A DNA stretch of 64,000 nt from Collinsella sp. AM34-10 (GTDB lineage: Bacteria; Actinomycetota; Coriobacteriia; Coriobacteriales; Coriobacteriaceae). Each line of letters opens with the position of its first letter. Positions within the stretch are counted from its first letter, which is position 1. The stretch covers positions 62,001 through 126,000 of the forward strand of contig NZ_QSIL01000008.1 of assembly GCF_003469185.1 (NCBI RefSeq). The letters are read 5' to 3'. The notes beneath the pieces are model-generated. The model saw only the letters and a program-made list of their open reading frames with translations, was not told the origin of the DNA and searched no databases. The translations under genes and the position numbers were made by a program. Shown here piece after piece: positions 24,326-32,248 of this stretch.

Positions 24326-24964
24326 CTATTTGCCCAGCTTTGCCTTAACCAGGCCGACCACGGTCGGGATAATCGACACGGCGACGATGCCGATAATCAG
24401 CAGCTCAAAGTGCTCCTGCACAAAGGGGATGCCGCCAAAGAAGTAGCCCAGCAGCGTAAAGACCGTCGACCAGGTAATGCCACCCAGCACGTTAAAGATG
24501 ACAAAGTTGCGCCAGTGCATGCCGCCCATGCCGGCGATAAAGGGCACAAAGGTGCGAATAAACGGGAAGAAACGACCCAGGAAGATGGCCAGGTGACCCC
24601 ACTTGTCCAAGAAATCCTCGGACTTTTTGATGCGCTCGGGCGTCATGGCCTTGACCTTGCCCGAAGCGATGATCTTTTTGCCAAAGAAGTGACCGATCAT
24701 AAAGTTACACTGATCGCCCAGGATGGCTGCGGCCCATGCGGTGGCCAGAAGCGCCACGATGTTAAAGCCACCGTTGTGGGCAAAGAAGCCCGAGGCAAAC
24801 AGCAGCGAATCGCCGGGAAGGAACGGGAAGAACACCACGCCCGTCTCGATAAAGATAATCAGGAACACGCAGCCGTAGGCCATAAGCGGGCCGGCGGCGA
24901 TCCAGCTGGCGATCGCAGTGCGCGGATCCTTAAGCAGCTCGGCAATGAAATTGATGAAACCCAT
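24326..24964 (-). CDS. DedA/SNARE-associated family membrane protein
   Basis: 212 residues. The start at ATG 24964 has GAGAGG 9 nt upstream. Hydrophobic helices with the DedA hallmarks FLPGDSLLFASGFFA (about 53-67), AAILGDQCNFMIGHFFGKKI, and FGRFFPFIRTFVPFIAGMGG with the conserved Arg residues, then W-x-V-F-T-LLGYFFGG. DedA proteins are now linked to lipid scrambling or undecaprenyl-phosphate recycling and membrane potential. Monocistronic between ilvE and the divergent cysE. Confidence 0.92.
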   Translation of the reverse strand: MGFINFIAELLKDPRTAIASWIAAGPLMAYGCVFLIIFIETGVVFFPFLPGDSLLFASGFFAHNGGFNIVALLATAWAAAILGDQCNFMIGHFFGKKIIASGKVKAMTPERIKKSEDFLDKWGHLAIFLGRFFPFIRTFVPFIAGMGGMHWRNFVIFNVLGGITWSTVFTLLGYFFGGIPFVQEHFELLIIGIVAVSIIPTVVGLVKAKLGK

Positions 24965-25140
24965 GAAGTAAAACCTCTCAGTTGTGGGCGCGGATACGTC
25001 CAAGTTGACCAGTATACGGTTGCGGCGCCCCCTCGTGCGCAACCCCACAAAAGCATGACTCCATTACCAGCAAGTTTGCATAACTGACACCTGTCACGCT
25101 AAGCATGAAAGATTGCTCTTCCTAATCCCTAGCGAATCGC

Positions 25141-25146
25141 TATACT
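25141..25146 (+). promoter_or_regulatory. Candidate -10 box (TATACT) for cysE
   Basis: TATACT sits 41 nt upstream of the cysE GTG. The -35 is weak (CTTCCT at 25118-25123, 17-nt spacer). No riboswitch-like structure is evident in the 223-nt gap from dedA. Confidence 0.35.
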
Positions 25147-25187
25147 TTATTGAATCGCATTGCCATGGCGCTAAGGGAGGGCGGCCG

Positions 25188-25892
25188 GTGAGCTTTATCA
25201 ATACCATTCGCGAGGACATCAAGACCGTCCAAGCGCAGGACCCCGCCGCGCAAAACGGTCTGGTCATTTTCCTTTCGTACCCCGGTCTTCACGCCAAGTG
25301 GAATCATGTGCCCGAGCACTGGCTGTGGGAACACGGCCATCGATCGCTCGCCCGTGTGCTCTCGCAGCTCACCCGCCACATCACCGGCGTCGAGATTCAT
25401 CCCGCTGCGCAGATTGGCAAGCACTTCTTTATCGACCACGCCATGGGCGTCGTCATCGGCGAAACCACCATCGTGGGCGACAACTGCGTGCTCTACCAGG
25501 GCGTCACGCTCGGCGGTACCGGCAACGAGACCGGCAAGCGCCACCCAACGCTCGGCAACAATGTCACCGTGGGCACGGGCGCCAAGGTGCTCGGCAACAT
25601 CCGCATCGGCAACAACGTCAAGATCGGTGGCAACTCGGTCGTCGTCAAGGACGTGCCCGACAACTGCACCGTCGTGGGCGTGCCAGGCCGCATCATCAAG
25701 CGCAACGGCTGCCGCGTGTTCGAGGAGAGCTTCGACGCCAAGCAGCATCGCGAGTACATGCCCGACGACGCCGCCGAGCAGTCCGCGCTCAACCGCCAGG
25801 GCATCACCGAAAACGCCCGTCGCGTCAAGGAACTCGAGCGAGAGGTGGCCGAGCTCAAAGCCCTCGTCGCCAAGCTCGTGGACGAGCGTTAG
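25188..25892 (+). CDS. cysE: Serine O-acetyltransferase
   Basis: 234 residues from GTG 25188, chosen because GGGAGG lies 7 nt upstream and the family domain starts there ([22 protein letters not shown]). Left-handed beta-helix hexapeptide repeats with the serine acetyltransferase motifs [40 protein letters not shown] and [17 protein letters not shown]. It makes O-acetylserine from serine and acetyl-CoA for cysteine synthesis. The C-terminal about 45 residues form a charged heptad-like helix ([17 protein letters not shown]), absent from short CysE forms and probably a coiled coil. Monocistronic with a good terminator. Confidence 0.93.
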   Translation: MSFINTIREDIKTVQAQDPAAQNGLVIFLSYPGLHAKWNHVPEHWLWEHGHRSLARVLSQLTRHITGVEIHPAAQIGKHFFIDHAMGVVIGETTIVGDNCVLYQGVTLGGTGNETGKRHPTLGNNVTVGTGAKVLGNIRIGNNVKIGGNSVVVKDVPDNCTVVGVPGRIIKRNGCRVFEESFDAKQHREYMPDDAAEQSALNRQGITENARRVKELEREVAELKALVAKLVDER

Positions 25893-25930
25893 GGCCGCGG
25901 GCAACCGCTACAGCATGAACGCCAACACAA

Positions 25931-25970
25931 AAGGCGCGCCAGGGAATCCGCCCCCGGCGCGCCTTCTTTT
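25931..25970. terminator. Bidirectional-position terminator between cysE and ABC operon
   Basis: AAGGCGCGCC (25931-25940) and GGCGCGCCTT (25956-25965), extended by AGGG/CCCC inside, followed by CTTTTC on the plus strand. It lies between convergent cysE and the leftward ABC exporter operon. Confidence 0.8.
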
Positions 25971-26003
25971 CGATGCGACATGCGGGACTGCCCCTTTGTC
26001 ACC

Positions 26004-28019
26004 TTATGCGAACTGGCTTAGGTAGAGGTCGGCGTAAGCGCCCTCGGCAGCCAGCAGCTCCTTGTGCGTACCCTGCTCGATGATATTGCCGTGATCCATG
26101 ACCAGGATAAGGTCGGCATCGACGATCGTCGACAGACGGTGCGCGATCACAAAGCTCGTGCGCCCGCGCATGAGCGCGTCCATGGCGCGGCCGATGGCGA
26201 GCTCGGTGCGCGTGTCCACGCTCGACGTCGCCTCGTCCAAGATGAGGATCGCCGGGTTGTTGAGCAGCACGCGCGCGATGGTCAGCAGCTGACGCTGGCC
26301 CTGGCTGATGCTCTCGGCATCGTTAGCCACCCGTGTGTCGTAGCCCTGCGGCATAGTGCGCACAAAGAAGTCGACCTGAGCGGCACGTGCGGCCGCGACA
26401 ATCTCCTCGCGCGTCGCCTCGGGACAGCCATAGGCGATGTTCTCGGCAATGGTGCCATCGAACAGCCAGGCGTCCTGCAACACCATGCCAAACTGCTGGC
26501 GCAGCTCGCCGCGGTCCATGCGGCTCGTGTCCACACCGTCGAGGGTAATGCGGCCGCCGTCGATCTCGTAGAAGCGCATGAGCAAATTGATGAGTGTGGT
26601 CTTACCCGCACCCGTGGTTCCCACCACGGCGATCTTCTGACCCGGCTCGGCGGCAAACGACACGTCGCGCATGAGCGGCTTGTCGGGCGCATAGCCAAAG
26701 CGCACGTGCTCAAAAGCGACGCGACCCTCCACCTTGCCCGGCAGCTTGGCAGCCTCGCCCGGCTGCGGATCGGCCTCCATCTCGGGCTCATCGAGCAGGT
26801 CGAACACGCGCTCTGCGCTCGCCAGCGCGCTCTGCAGCGAGTTAAAGGTAAGCGACAACTGCGTCATGGGTTCGGACGCCTCGTAGATAAACTGGAAGAA
26901 CGCCTGGAACACGCCGACGGTCATATGCCCGGCAACCAGCATGCTGCAGCCCACCAGCGCAATCACGATCTGCGCCAAACGGCCGACAAAGCGCACCGCA
27001 GGGCCGACGGCGTTAATCATAAAGTCGGCCTTGGTGCTCACGCGCGCCAGCTCCTTCGAAGCCTCGTGTACCTCGGCAGAGCTCTGGCGCTCGCGGTTAA
27101 ACGCACGGATCACCAGACGGCCCGAGTAGCCTTCCTCGACCGCACTCGTAATCTTGGATACCCACTCCTGGCGCTCGCCCGTCACATCGTGCGTGCGGCG
27201 CGACACGACCTTCGTCACCAGCAGCGAAAGCGCCGTAAAGAACAAAAAGACGAGCGTGAGCGGCACGCTAAACACGAACATCACGCTCACGGCGCCCACT
27301 ACGGTACCGATCGACACCAGCAGCTGCAGCAATCCGCGCTGCATACTCTCGGACATCTTGTCCAAGTCGTTGGTCGCGCGGCTGACGACCTCGCCGGGAC
27401 GATGCGCGTCAAAGTAGGCAAGCGGCAGGCGGTTGAGCTTTTGTGCGATGCGGTTGCGTAGGCGCAGGTTGAGGCGCTCGGCAACGCTCGACATCAAAAA
27501 GCTCTGGAGTGCGTAGAACGAGGCGGCGGCGGTCCAGATCATAAAGTAGATGAAGATGGTCCTGCCGCAGTTCTCCCAGGTAATACTGAAGGTAGTGTTG
27601 TTGGCAAACGCCACCTTCATGTGCCCCCACAGCTCATCGATCACGCGGGCACTATATGCCGGCGCAGCGGTGTTAAAGATGGCATAGAACACAATGCTCG
27701 CGAACACGATATAGAAGCGCCAATGGTCGCCGGCGGCCTCGCTCCACAGGCGGCGCACCGTCGCCCAGGTGTCGCGGGGCGTCTCGTCCTCGTCCTCGTC
27801 GTCAACGTCGCGCATGCGCTCCGCCTCGGCGCGGGCACGCTCGTCCTCGGCGCGCTCGTTTTCCTCGTAGAGTGCCTGGCGGCGAGCCTCGCGCGCGGCT
27901 GCAGCCTTGGCAGCTTCATCCAGCTCGGGTGCTACGGCAGTCTGGTCGACCGTTTTATCGGCAGCGTCCGCAGCGGCGGCATCGACAACACCGCCCTGTT
28001 TCTCGAGCTCCTCGGTCAT
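26004..28019 (-). CDS. ABC exporter half-transporter with acidic N-terminal extension (671 aa)
   Basis: The start is set at ATG 28019 (GGAGGT 7 nt upstream, 1 nt after the partner stop codon). Residues 1-85 form an Ala/Glu/Arg-rich, strongly charged extension (AEAERMRDVDDEDEDETP), probably cytosolic coiled coil. Six-helix membrane domain follows, then ATPase: Walker A VVGTTGAGKTTLINLL, Walker B ILILDEATSSVD with catalytic Glu, non-canonical signature SISQGQRQ. It forms a heterodimer with the 578-residue partner whose signature is canonical but Walker B is not. Last gene of the MarR-ABC-ABC operon, which suggests regulated export of a drug-like or lipid compound. Confidence 0.9.
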   Translation of the reverse strand: MTEELEKQGGVVDAAAADAADKTVDQTAVAPELDEAAKAAAAREARRQALYEENERAEDERARAEAERMRDVDDEDEDETPRDTWATVRRLWSEAAGDHWRFYIVFASIVFYAIFNTAAPAYSARVIDELWGHMKVAFANNTTFSITWENCGRTIFIYFMIWTAAASFYALQSFLMSSVAERLNLRLRNRIAQKLNRLPLAYFDAHRPGEVVSRATNDLDKMSESMQRGLLQLLVSIGTVVGAVSVMFVFSVPLTLVFLFFTALSLLVTKVVSRRTHDVTGERQEWVSKITSAVEEGYSGRLVIRAFNRERQSSAEVHEASKELARVSTKADFMINAVGPAVRFVGRLAQIVIALVGCSMLVAGHMTVGVFQAFFQFIYEASEPMTQLSLTFNSLQSALASAERVFDLLDEPEMEADPQPGEAAKLPGKVEGRVAFEHVRFGYAPDKPLMRDVSFAAEPGQKIAVVGTTGAGKTTLINLLMRFYEIDGGRITLDGVDTSRMDRGELRQQFGMVLQDAWLFDGTIAENIAYGCPEATREEIVAAARAAQVDFFVRTMPQGYDTRVANDAESISQGQRQLLTIARVLLNNPAILILDEATSSVDTRTELAIGRAMDALMRGRTSFVIAHRLSTIVDADLILVMDHGNIIEQGTHKELLAAEGAYADLYLSQFA

Positions 28020-28020
28020 G

Positions 28021-29757
28021 CTACTCACCTCCCTTCATTTGCGATTCCGCGATGGCACGGTACACCTCGCAGGTTTCCATCAACTCGTCGTGCGTGCCCA
28101 AGCCCACGACCTCACCATCCTTGAGCACCACGATCTGGTCGGCATGCAGAATGGTCGAGATACGCTGTGCGATGATGAGCACCGCGGCATCGCGCGTCTC
28201 GTCCTGCAGCGCATGGCGCAGGGCCGCGTCGGTCTTAAAGTCCAGGGCCGAGAAACTGTCATCGAAGATATATAGATCGGCATGCTTCATGAGCGCACGG
28301 GCGATGGCCAGACGCTGGCGCTGGCCGCCCGAGAAGTTCGTACCGCCCTGCGCCACCGGGGTATCGAGCCCCTGCGGCTGATCGAGTACAAAGGTGCTCT
28401 GGGCAACCTGGAGCGCATGGAGCATGTCAGCCTCAGTCGCGTCTTCGTTGCCAAAGCGCAGATTGCTTGCCACGGTACCCGAGAACAGCCATGCCTTCTG
28501 CGGCACATAGGCGATACGCCCGCGGATGTCGTCTTGCGAAAGGTCGCGCAGATCGACGCCGTTCAGGCGAATGGCGCCCTTCGTGGCATCGTGGAAGCGA
28601 AGCAAGAGTTTGGCCACCGTTGACTTGCCCGAGCCCGTTGAGCCCACGATCGCGGTCGTCTGTCCACGGCGGCAGGCAAAACTCAGGTTGCACAGGGTGT
28701 CCTCGTCGGCATCGTCAAAACGGAACGACATGTGGTCGAACACGGCCACCACGTCGGCCCTATCTGCGGACTCAGGCGCCCCGTCGCCCAGCGTAGCCTT
28801 GCCGTCCACAATGCTCGGCTCGATTTCGAGCACCTGCTGCGCGCGGTTGAGACACGCCGCGGCGCGCGGGAGCGTCAGCACCACCATCTGCGCCATCATC
28901 ACAAAGAACAGGATCAGGATCGCGTACTCCAGCACGGCCGAGATGCTGCCGATTTGCATGGCATGGACGCCCACGCGGTTGCCGCCCACCCACAGCACCG
29001 CCACCTCGGCGATGTTCATCAAAAAGAAGCTGGAGCTGTCGAGACCCACAAACAGGTGGTTGACCTTAATGGCATTGGCCGCGTAATCGCTAAACACCTC
29101 GTCCAGGCGCTGCTCCTCGTGGCGCTCCTTGTTAAATGCGCGGATGACGCGCACGCCCACGATGTTCTCGCGCAGCACCACGTTCATGCGGTCGATAAAG
29201 CTCTGCAGGCGCATAAAGATCGGCGCGGCGTTGGCAACGGTAAAGACCGCCGCCACCAGCACGATCGCAACGACCACGCCCAGCAGCGTGCCCATGGCAG
29301 GATCGATAAACCAGGCAAAGATAATGCCCGCCACGGCCAAGAACGGTACCGGCAGCACCAGCTGAATCGTCTGCAGGATCGCTTGCTGGATCACGTTGAT
29401 GTCGTTGAGCGAGCGCGTGATCATCGAACCCGTGCCAAAGCGCTCAAAGTCGCTGGCGGACAGCTCGAGCGACTTATCGTAGACGGCGTTGCGGATGTCG
29501 CAGGCCACATTGGCCGCCAGACGGGCCGAAAGATAGCAGCCCAGCACCGCGCCGCCGCTGGCCATGCCGGTCGCGATGAGCATGTACAGACCGTTGCGCA
29601 AGATGTAATCGACGTCGCCCGTCGTGATGCCCGTGTTGACCATGTTCGCCAACATCGTGGGCACGAGCAGCGTACCGACGTTGTCGATTAGCAGCACCAG
29701 CAGCGTCACCGCGATCAGACCGCGGTACGGCCTCATAAACCTCATTAAGAGTCGCAT
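28021..29757 (-). CDS. ABC exporter half-transporter, Asp-Walker-B subunit (578 aa)
   Basis: Starts at ATG 29757 inside the end of the MarR gene (13-nt overlap), with GGGGGAG upstream. Six-helix membrane domain (from MRLLMRFMRPYRGLIAVT), then ATPase: Walker A IVGSTGSGKSTVAKLL, signature NFSGGQRQRLA, Walker B YIFDDSFSALD where Asp replaces the catalytic Glu, switch His in IAQRIST replaced by Gln. This is the catalytically degenerate half of a heterodimeric exporter. It parallels the 16652 gene in the other exporter, so the two operons probably arose by duplication (inference). Confidence 0.9.
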   Translation of the reverse strand: MRLLMRFMRPYRGLIAVTLLVLLIDNVGTLLVPTMLANMVNTGITTGDVDYILRNGLYMLIATGMASGGAVLGCYLSARLAANVACDIRNAVYDKSLELSASDFERFGTGSMITRSLNDINVIQQAILQTIQLVLPVPFLAVAGIIFAWFIDPAMGTLLGVVVAIVLVAAVFTVANAAPIFMRLQSFIDRMNVVLRENIVGVRVIRAFNKERHEEQRLDEVFSDYAANAIKVNHLFVGLDSSSFFLMNIAEVAVLWVGGNRVGVHAMQIGSISAVLEYAILILFFVMMAQMVVLTLPRAAACLNRAQQVLEIEPSIVDGKATLGDGAPESADRADVVAVFDHMSFRFDDADEDTLCNLSFACRRGQTTAIVGSTGSGKSTVAKLLLRFHDATKGAIRLNGVDLRDLSQDDIRGRIAYVPQKAWLFSGTVASNLRFGNEDATEADMLHALQVAQSTFVLDQPQGLDTPVAQGGTNFSGGQRQRLAIARALMKHADLYIFDDSFSALDFKTDAALRHALQDETRDAAVLIIAQRISTILHADQIVVLKDGEVVGLGTHDELMETCEVYRAIAESQMKGGE

Positions 29758-30245
29758 GTCTCCCCCTCGCCCTTATCGTTAGCCTCGTTCTCGGCGGCAA
29801 CTTGCCGTTTAAATGCCTCGCACTCTTCGTTAAGAACATGGGAAAACTTACCGACCAAGCGCATGATCTCGCGCTGTTCCCACGGCTCGAGCGCCTCGAA
29901 TGCCTGCTGCTCGGCCTTTTGCGCCGGCAACGCGTAGTGCTTGGCAAACTGCACGCCTTCTTCGGTCAGTCGCACAACCTTGTTCTTACGACTGCCCTCG
30001 GCAAACTCCAACGTCGCGAGCCCTCGCGCCCTAAGCGTCTTGATCGCCGAATTGATGGTCTGTTTGCTGTAGAACCATTCACTCGTCAGCCGACTCACGG
30101 CAACGCTTCCACCCGCTGCACTCGTGTCGACGAGCATCCAGTAGGCGCAATCCGAAAGACCGCAGGTGCGCGCGAACTCCGAATAGATACGGACAAGCCC
30201 GTTGAGCATCCGGTCGAAATCGACCGGGCTAACTGTACTATTCAT
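29745..30245 (-). CDS. MarR-family transcriptional regulator of the ABC exporter operon
   Basis: About 166 residues from ATG 30245; an in-frame ATG four codons earlier (30257) is possible because neither has an ideal ribosome site (GGGAG is only 3 nt from the second). Winged helix: LSDCAYWMLVDTSAAGGS, then VSRLTSEWFYSKQTINSAIKTLRARGLA and the wing LEFAEGSRKNKVVRLTEEG, the MarR pattern. First gene of a leftward operon with two exporter subunits that overlap or abut it. Two identical 18-nt operator-like repeats lie in its promoter, which strongly suggests autorepression relieved by a ligand exported by the pump (inference). Confidence 0.88.
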   Translation of the reverse strand: MNSTVSPVDFDRMLNGLVRIYSEFARTCGLSDCAYWMLVDTSAAGGSVAVSRLTSEWFYSKQTINSAIKTLRARGLATLEFAEGSRKNKVVRLTEEGVQFAKHYALPAQKAEQQAFEALEPWEQREIMRLVGKFSHVLNEECEAFKRQVAAENEANDKGEGETCDS

Positions 30246-30261
30246 CTCTCCCGCCATTCGA

Positions 30262-30319
30262 TAGTCCGAGTTTTGACTAATTAGGGTTTCAGGTTAGTCC
30301 GAGTTTTGACTATCGTCAA
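30262..30319 (-). promoter_or_regulatory. Promoter with duplicated 18-nt operator for the MarR-ABC operon
   Basis: Minus-strand -35 TTGACG (plus 30314-30319), 17-nt spacer, -10 TAACCT (plus 30291-30296). The sequence TAGTCCGAGTTTTGACTA occurs twice, identical, at 30262-30279 and 30295-30312, 33 nt apart (about three helical turns). Each is an inverted repeat TAGTC, 8 nt, GACTA. The distal copy fills the spacer of the promoter and the proximal copy covers the start region. This is the layout of a MarR-type autorepression operator pair. Confidence 0.75.
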
Positions 30320-30369
30320 GGGCGGCCGTGCAAGACGTGCGACCCATAACAACATGTCGACAAAAAAGA

Positions 30370-30396
30370 CCGCCGGCGCGGGGGCGGCGCCGGCGG
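30370..30396 (-). terminator. Terminator of the 96-residue orphan gene
   Basis: CCGCCGGCGC and GCGCCGGCGG (30370-30379, 30387-30396). On the minus strand the stem is followed by GTCTTTTTTG. It lies 28 nt after the stop codon at 30424. Confidence 0.8.
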
Positions 30397-30423
30397 TTGC
30401 AAGAAAATATCGATTGTTGGCTG

Positions 30424-30714
30424 TTACGCAGCGACGGCCTCGTAGACCGTGGCGCCCGAGAAGCTGTCGTGCAGGCTCTTGCCACAGATCCACGGCAGTT
30501 CGACGACCTCGCAGACCGTGTTGACCAGCTCGGAGCAGTCAGTAAAGTGGCCCTTATCGTTGAGGGCCTCGCAATCCTGAACACGCCAATAGCCATCGGT
30601 GTGCGTGATGTAGTACTCGTGATCATTGATCGACACGAAAGCGCGCGTCTTGGAACGCAGCAGCTTCAGAAATCCTTCGAAGTCGGTCTCGACGACATCT
30701 CCAGCCTGGAACAT
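30424..30714 (-). CDS. Conserved-looking small soluble protein of unknown function (96 aa)
   Basis: 96 residues from ATG 30714, with AGGAGGT 7 nt upstream, an excellent site. Sequence starts MFQAGDVVETDFEGFLKLL, is acidic overall with several aromatic residues (HEYYITHTDGYWRVQDCEAL) and three cysteines in the second half. No membrane segment or signal peptide. It has its own terminator and stands alone between the MarR operon (divergent side) and a nitroreductase. I do not recognise a family. The 292 nt upstream contain no other gene. Confidence 0.7.
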   Translation of the reverse strand: MFQAGDVVETDFEGFLKLLRSKTRAFVSINDHEYYITHTDGYWRVQDCEALNDKGHFTDCSELVNTVCEVVELPWICGKSLHDSFSGATVYEAVAA

Positions 30715-31006
30715 GATAGTTACCTCCTGGCCCGGCGCCACCATGGCGCGTTGATAAACGTTGGTGCTCCTTTAGTAAAACCTTTATCAGAGCTTATGCG
30801 CGCATCATTTAGGCAAGTGGTAAAAAACCGCAGGGTAGACGGGATAAAACGTTTAACCATCCCACCGGTTTGTCACATTCTGGCTGAAGTTTTATGCAAA
30901 CCAACTTTTCCACTTGGTAGCTTGCGTTGTTTGGGGCCGACTACGCGATTACGGTTTTGGTTCGGCGGGTAAGAGCGAGGCATCGAAACCAACGTCAGGA
31001 GGACCC

Positions 31007-31534
31007 ATGGAGACCATCGAAGCACTCATCCACCGCCGCAGCTGCCGCAAATACAGCGATCGCCCTGTCGAGGCCGAGAAGCTCGCACGCATTATCGAAG
31101 CCGGCCAGTACGCGCCGAGCGGCATGGGACGCCAGCCGGTCACGTTCGTCGCCGTCACCGACCCCGCAACCGTCGAGCGCCTCTCGCAGCTCAACGCCCA
31201 AGTTATGGGCAGAGAGGGAGATCCCTTCTACGGCGCCAAGACCGTTGTGGTGGTGCTGGTCGACCGCAGCGTGCCCACGCACCTGGAAGACGGCTCGCTC
31301 GCCATGGGCAACCTGCTCAACGCAGCCTATGCGCTGGGCGTTGATTCATGCTGGATTCATCGCGCCCACGAGGTTTTCGATTCGCCCGAGGGCCTGGAGC
31401 TGCTGGCCAGCTGGGGTCTGTCCGCCGACGGAAGCCTGCGCGGTGTTGGCAACTGCATCCTGGGCTATGCCGAGGGCACGCTTCCCGAGGCCAAGCCCCG
31501 CCGCGAAAACGTGGTGTATGTTCCGCCGTTCTAA
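31007..31534 (+). CDS. Small nitroreductase-family protein
   Basis: 175 residues from ATG 31007 (AGGAGGA 4 nt upstream). Compact single-domain nitroreductase: METIEALIHRRSCRKYSD (FMN phosphate Arg cluster), IIEAGQYAPSGMGRQPVTFV, AYALGVDSCWIHRAHEVF, then a C-terminal LGYAEGTLPEAKPRRENVVY typical of FMN-dependent nitroreductases of anaerobes. It would reduce nitroaromatics, quinones or similar with NAD(P)H. The stop codon TAA lies inside the loop of a perfect 9-bp hairpin (31523-31544). Monocistronic, convergent with a membrane protein. Confidence 0.88.
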   Translation: METIEALIHRRSCRKYSDRPVEAEKLARIIEAGQYAPSGMGRQPVTFVAVTDPATVERLSQLNAQVMGREGDPFYGAKTVVVVLVDRSVPTHLEDGSLAMGNLLNAAYALGVDSCWIHRAHEVFDSPEGLELLASWGLSADGSLRGVGNCILGYAEGTLPEAKPRRENVVYVPPF

Positions 31535-31544
31535 CGAACGGCGG
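31523..31544. terminator. Hairpin overlapping the nitroreductase stop codon
   Basis: CCGCCGTTC, loop TAAC containing the stop codon, GAACGGCGG. The same 9-bp stem with loop GGCA recurs at 35918-35939 after glmS. There is no T-run, so termination is uncertain. Confidence 0.45.
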
Positions 31545-31589
31545 ACCCGCTGAAAGGCCCCGTCCCATATTTGCTGCCCCACTCGCAAC

Positions 31590-32165
31590 TTATCTTGCCG
31601 ATGGAGTTGTTGCCGTTTCGCTCGTCTGACTCGCATCGGCGTCGTCGCTTTGCCCGCCTTCGTCCTTTTGAGCATCGGCAATGGTGGCAGCAGCTGCGAC
31701 CATACCGCGCTGGGGCGCCACACCCGTCTGGTCTTGTGCGCCTTCAACAAGCTCCGTGCCAGCATGCGCAAGTTCAGGCGATTTGAACATCGCGCCCAGA
31801 CTCGCGCCGTCGCCGGCATATCCGAGCGCCGCGAGCGCGATGACGATTATCGCGGCAACGACCACGATCGGCACGTAACGATGCCAGCCTGCAGGATTGA
31901 GGCCGCTACGGCGGGCAGCACCGCGGCTAATGTAGCCAAGCGTTCCATCGTGCTTGAGCTTTGAGCCCACCACGCGCCTTCGTCCCCACAACGAGGACTC
32001 GGCCTGCATGGCCAAGCGAGCGCTTGCCGAAGGATAGCCATATTTTGTGCGCTTGAACGAGCCGTCGAACCCCGAGGCGCTTTTGCCCCACGTCCGCGAA
32101 GTCGTACGCCGGCCGACCGGCGCCGCACTTCGCTTTGTTCGGTTCGTTTTTGAAGTCTCCGCCAT
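31590..32165 (-). CDS. Basic single-span membrane protein of unknown function (191 aa)
   Basis: 191 residues from ATG 32165 (GGGGGAG upstream). Residues 1-95 are strongly basic and hydrophilic (MAETSKTNRTKRSAAPVGRR), a single membrane helix follows (about 96-120: HRYVPIVVVAAIIVIALAALGY), and the C-terminal third is acidic, Ser/Thr/Ala-rich and probably extracellular (ADASQTSETATTPSAR). Positive-inside charge fits an N-in topology. No family recognised. It ends 55 nt from the convergent nitroreductase and its start lies 83 nt downstream of the Fis-type regulator stop. Confidence 0.7.
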   Translation of the reverse strand: MAETSKTNRTKRSAAPVGRRTTSRTWGKSASGFDGSFKRTKYGYPSASARLAMQAESSLWGRRRVVGSKLKHDGTLGYISRGAARRSGLNPAGWHRYVPIVVVAAIIVIALAALGYAGDGASLGAMFKSPELAHAGTELVEGAQDQTGVAPQRGMVAAAATIADAQKDEGGQSDDADASQTSETATTPSAR

Positions 32166-32248
32166 ACTCCCCCGCACGCCGTAACACAATCGAAACAATG
32201 CTTCTTTGGACTGTATCACACGCGCCGCACGCGGTCACGGCGCCTCGC

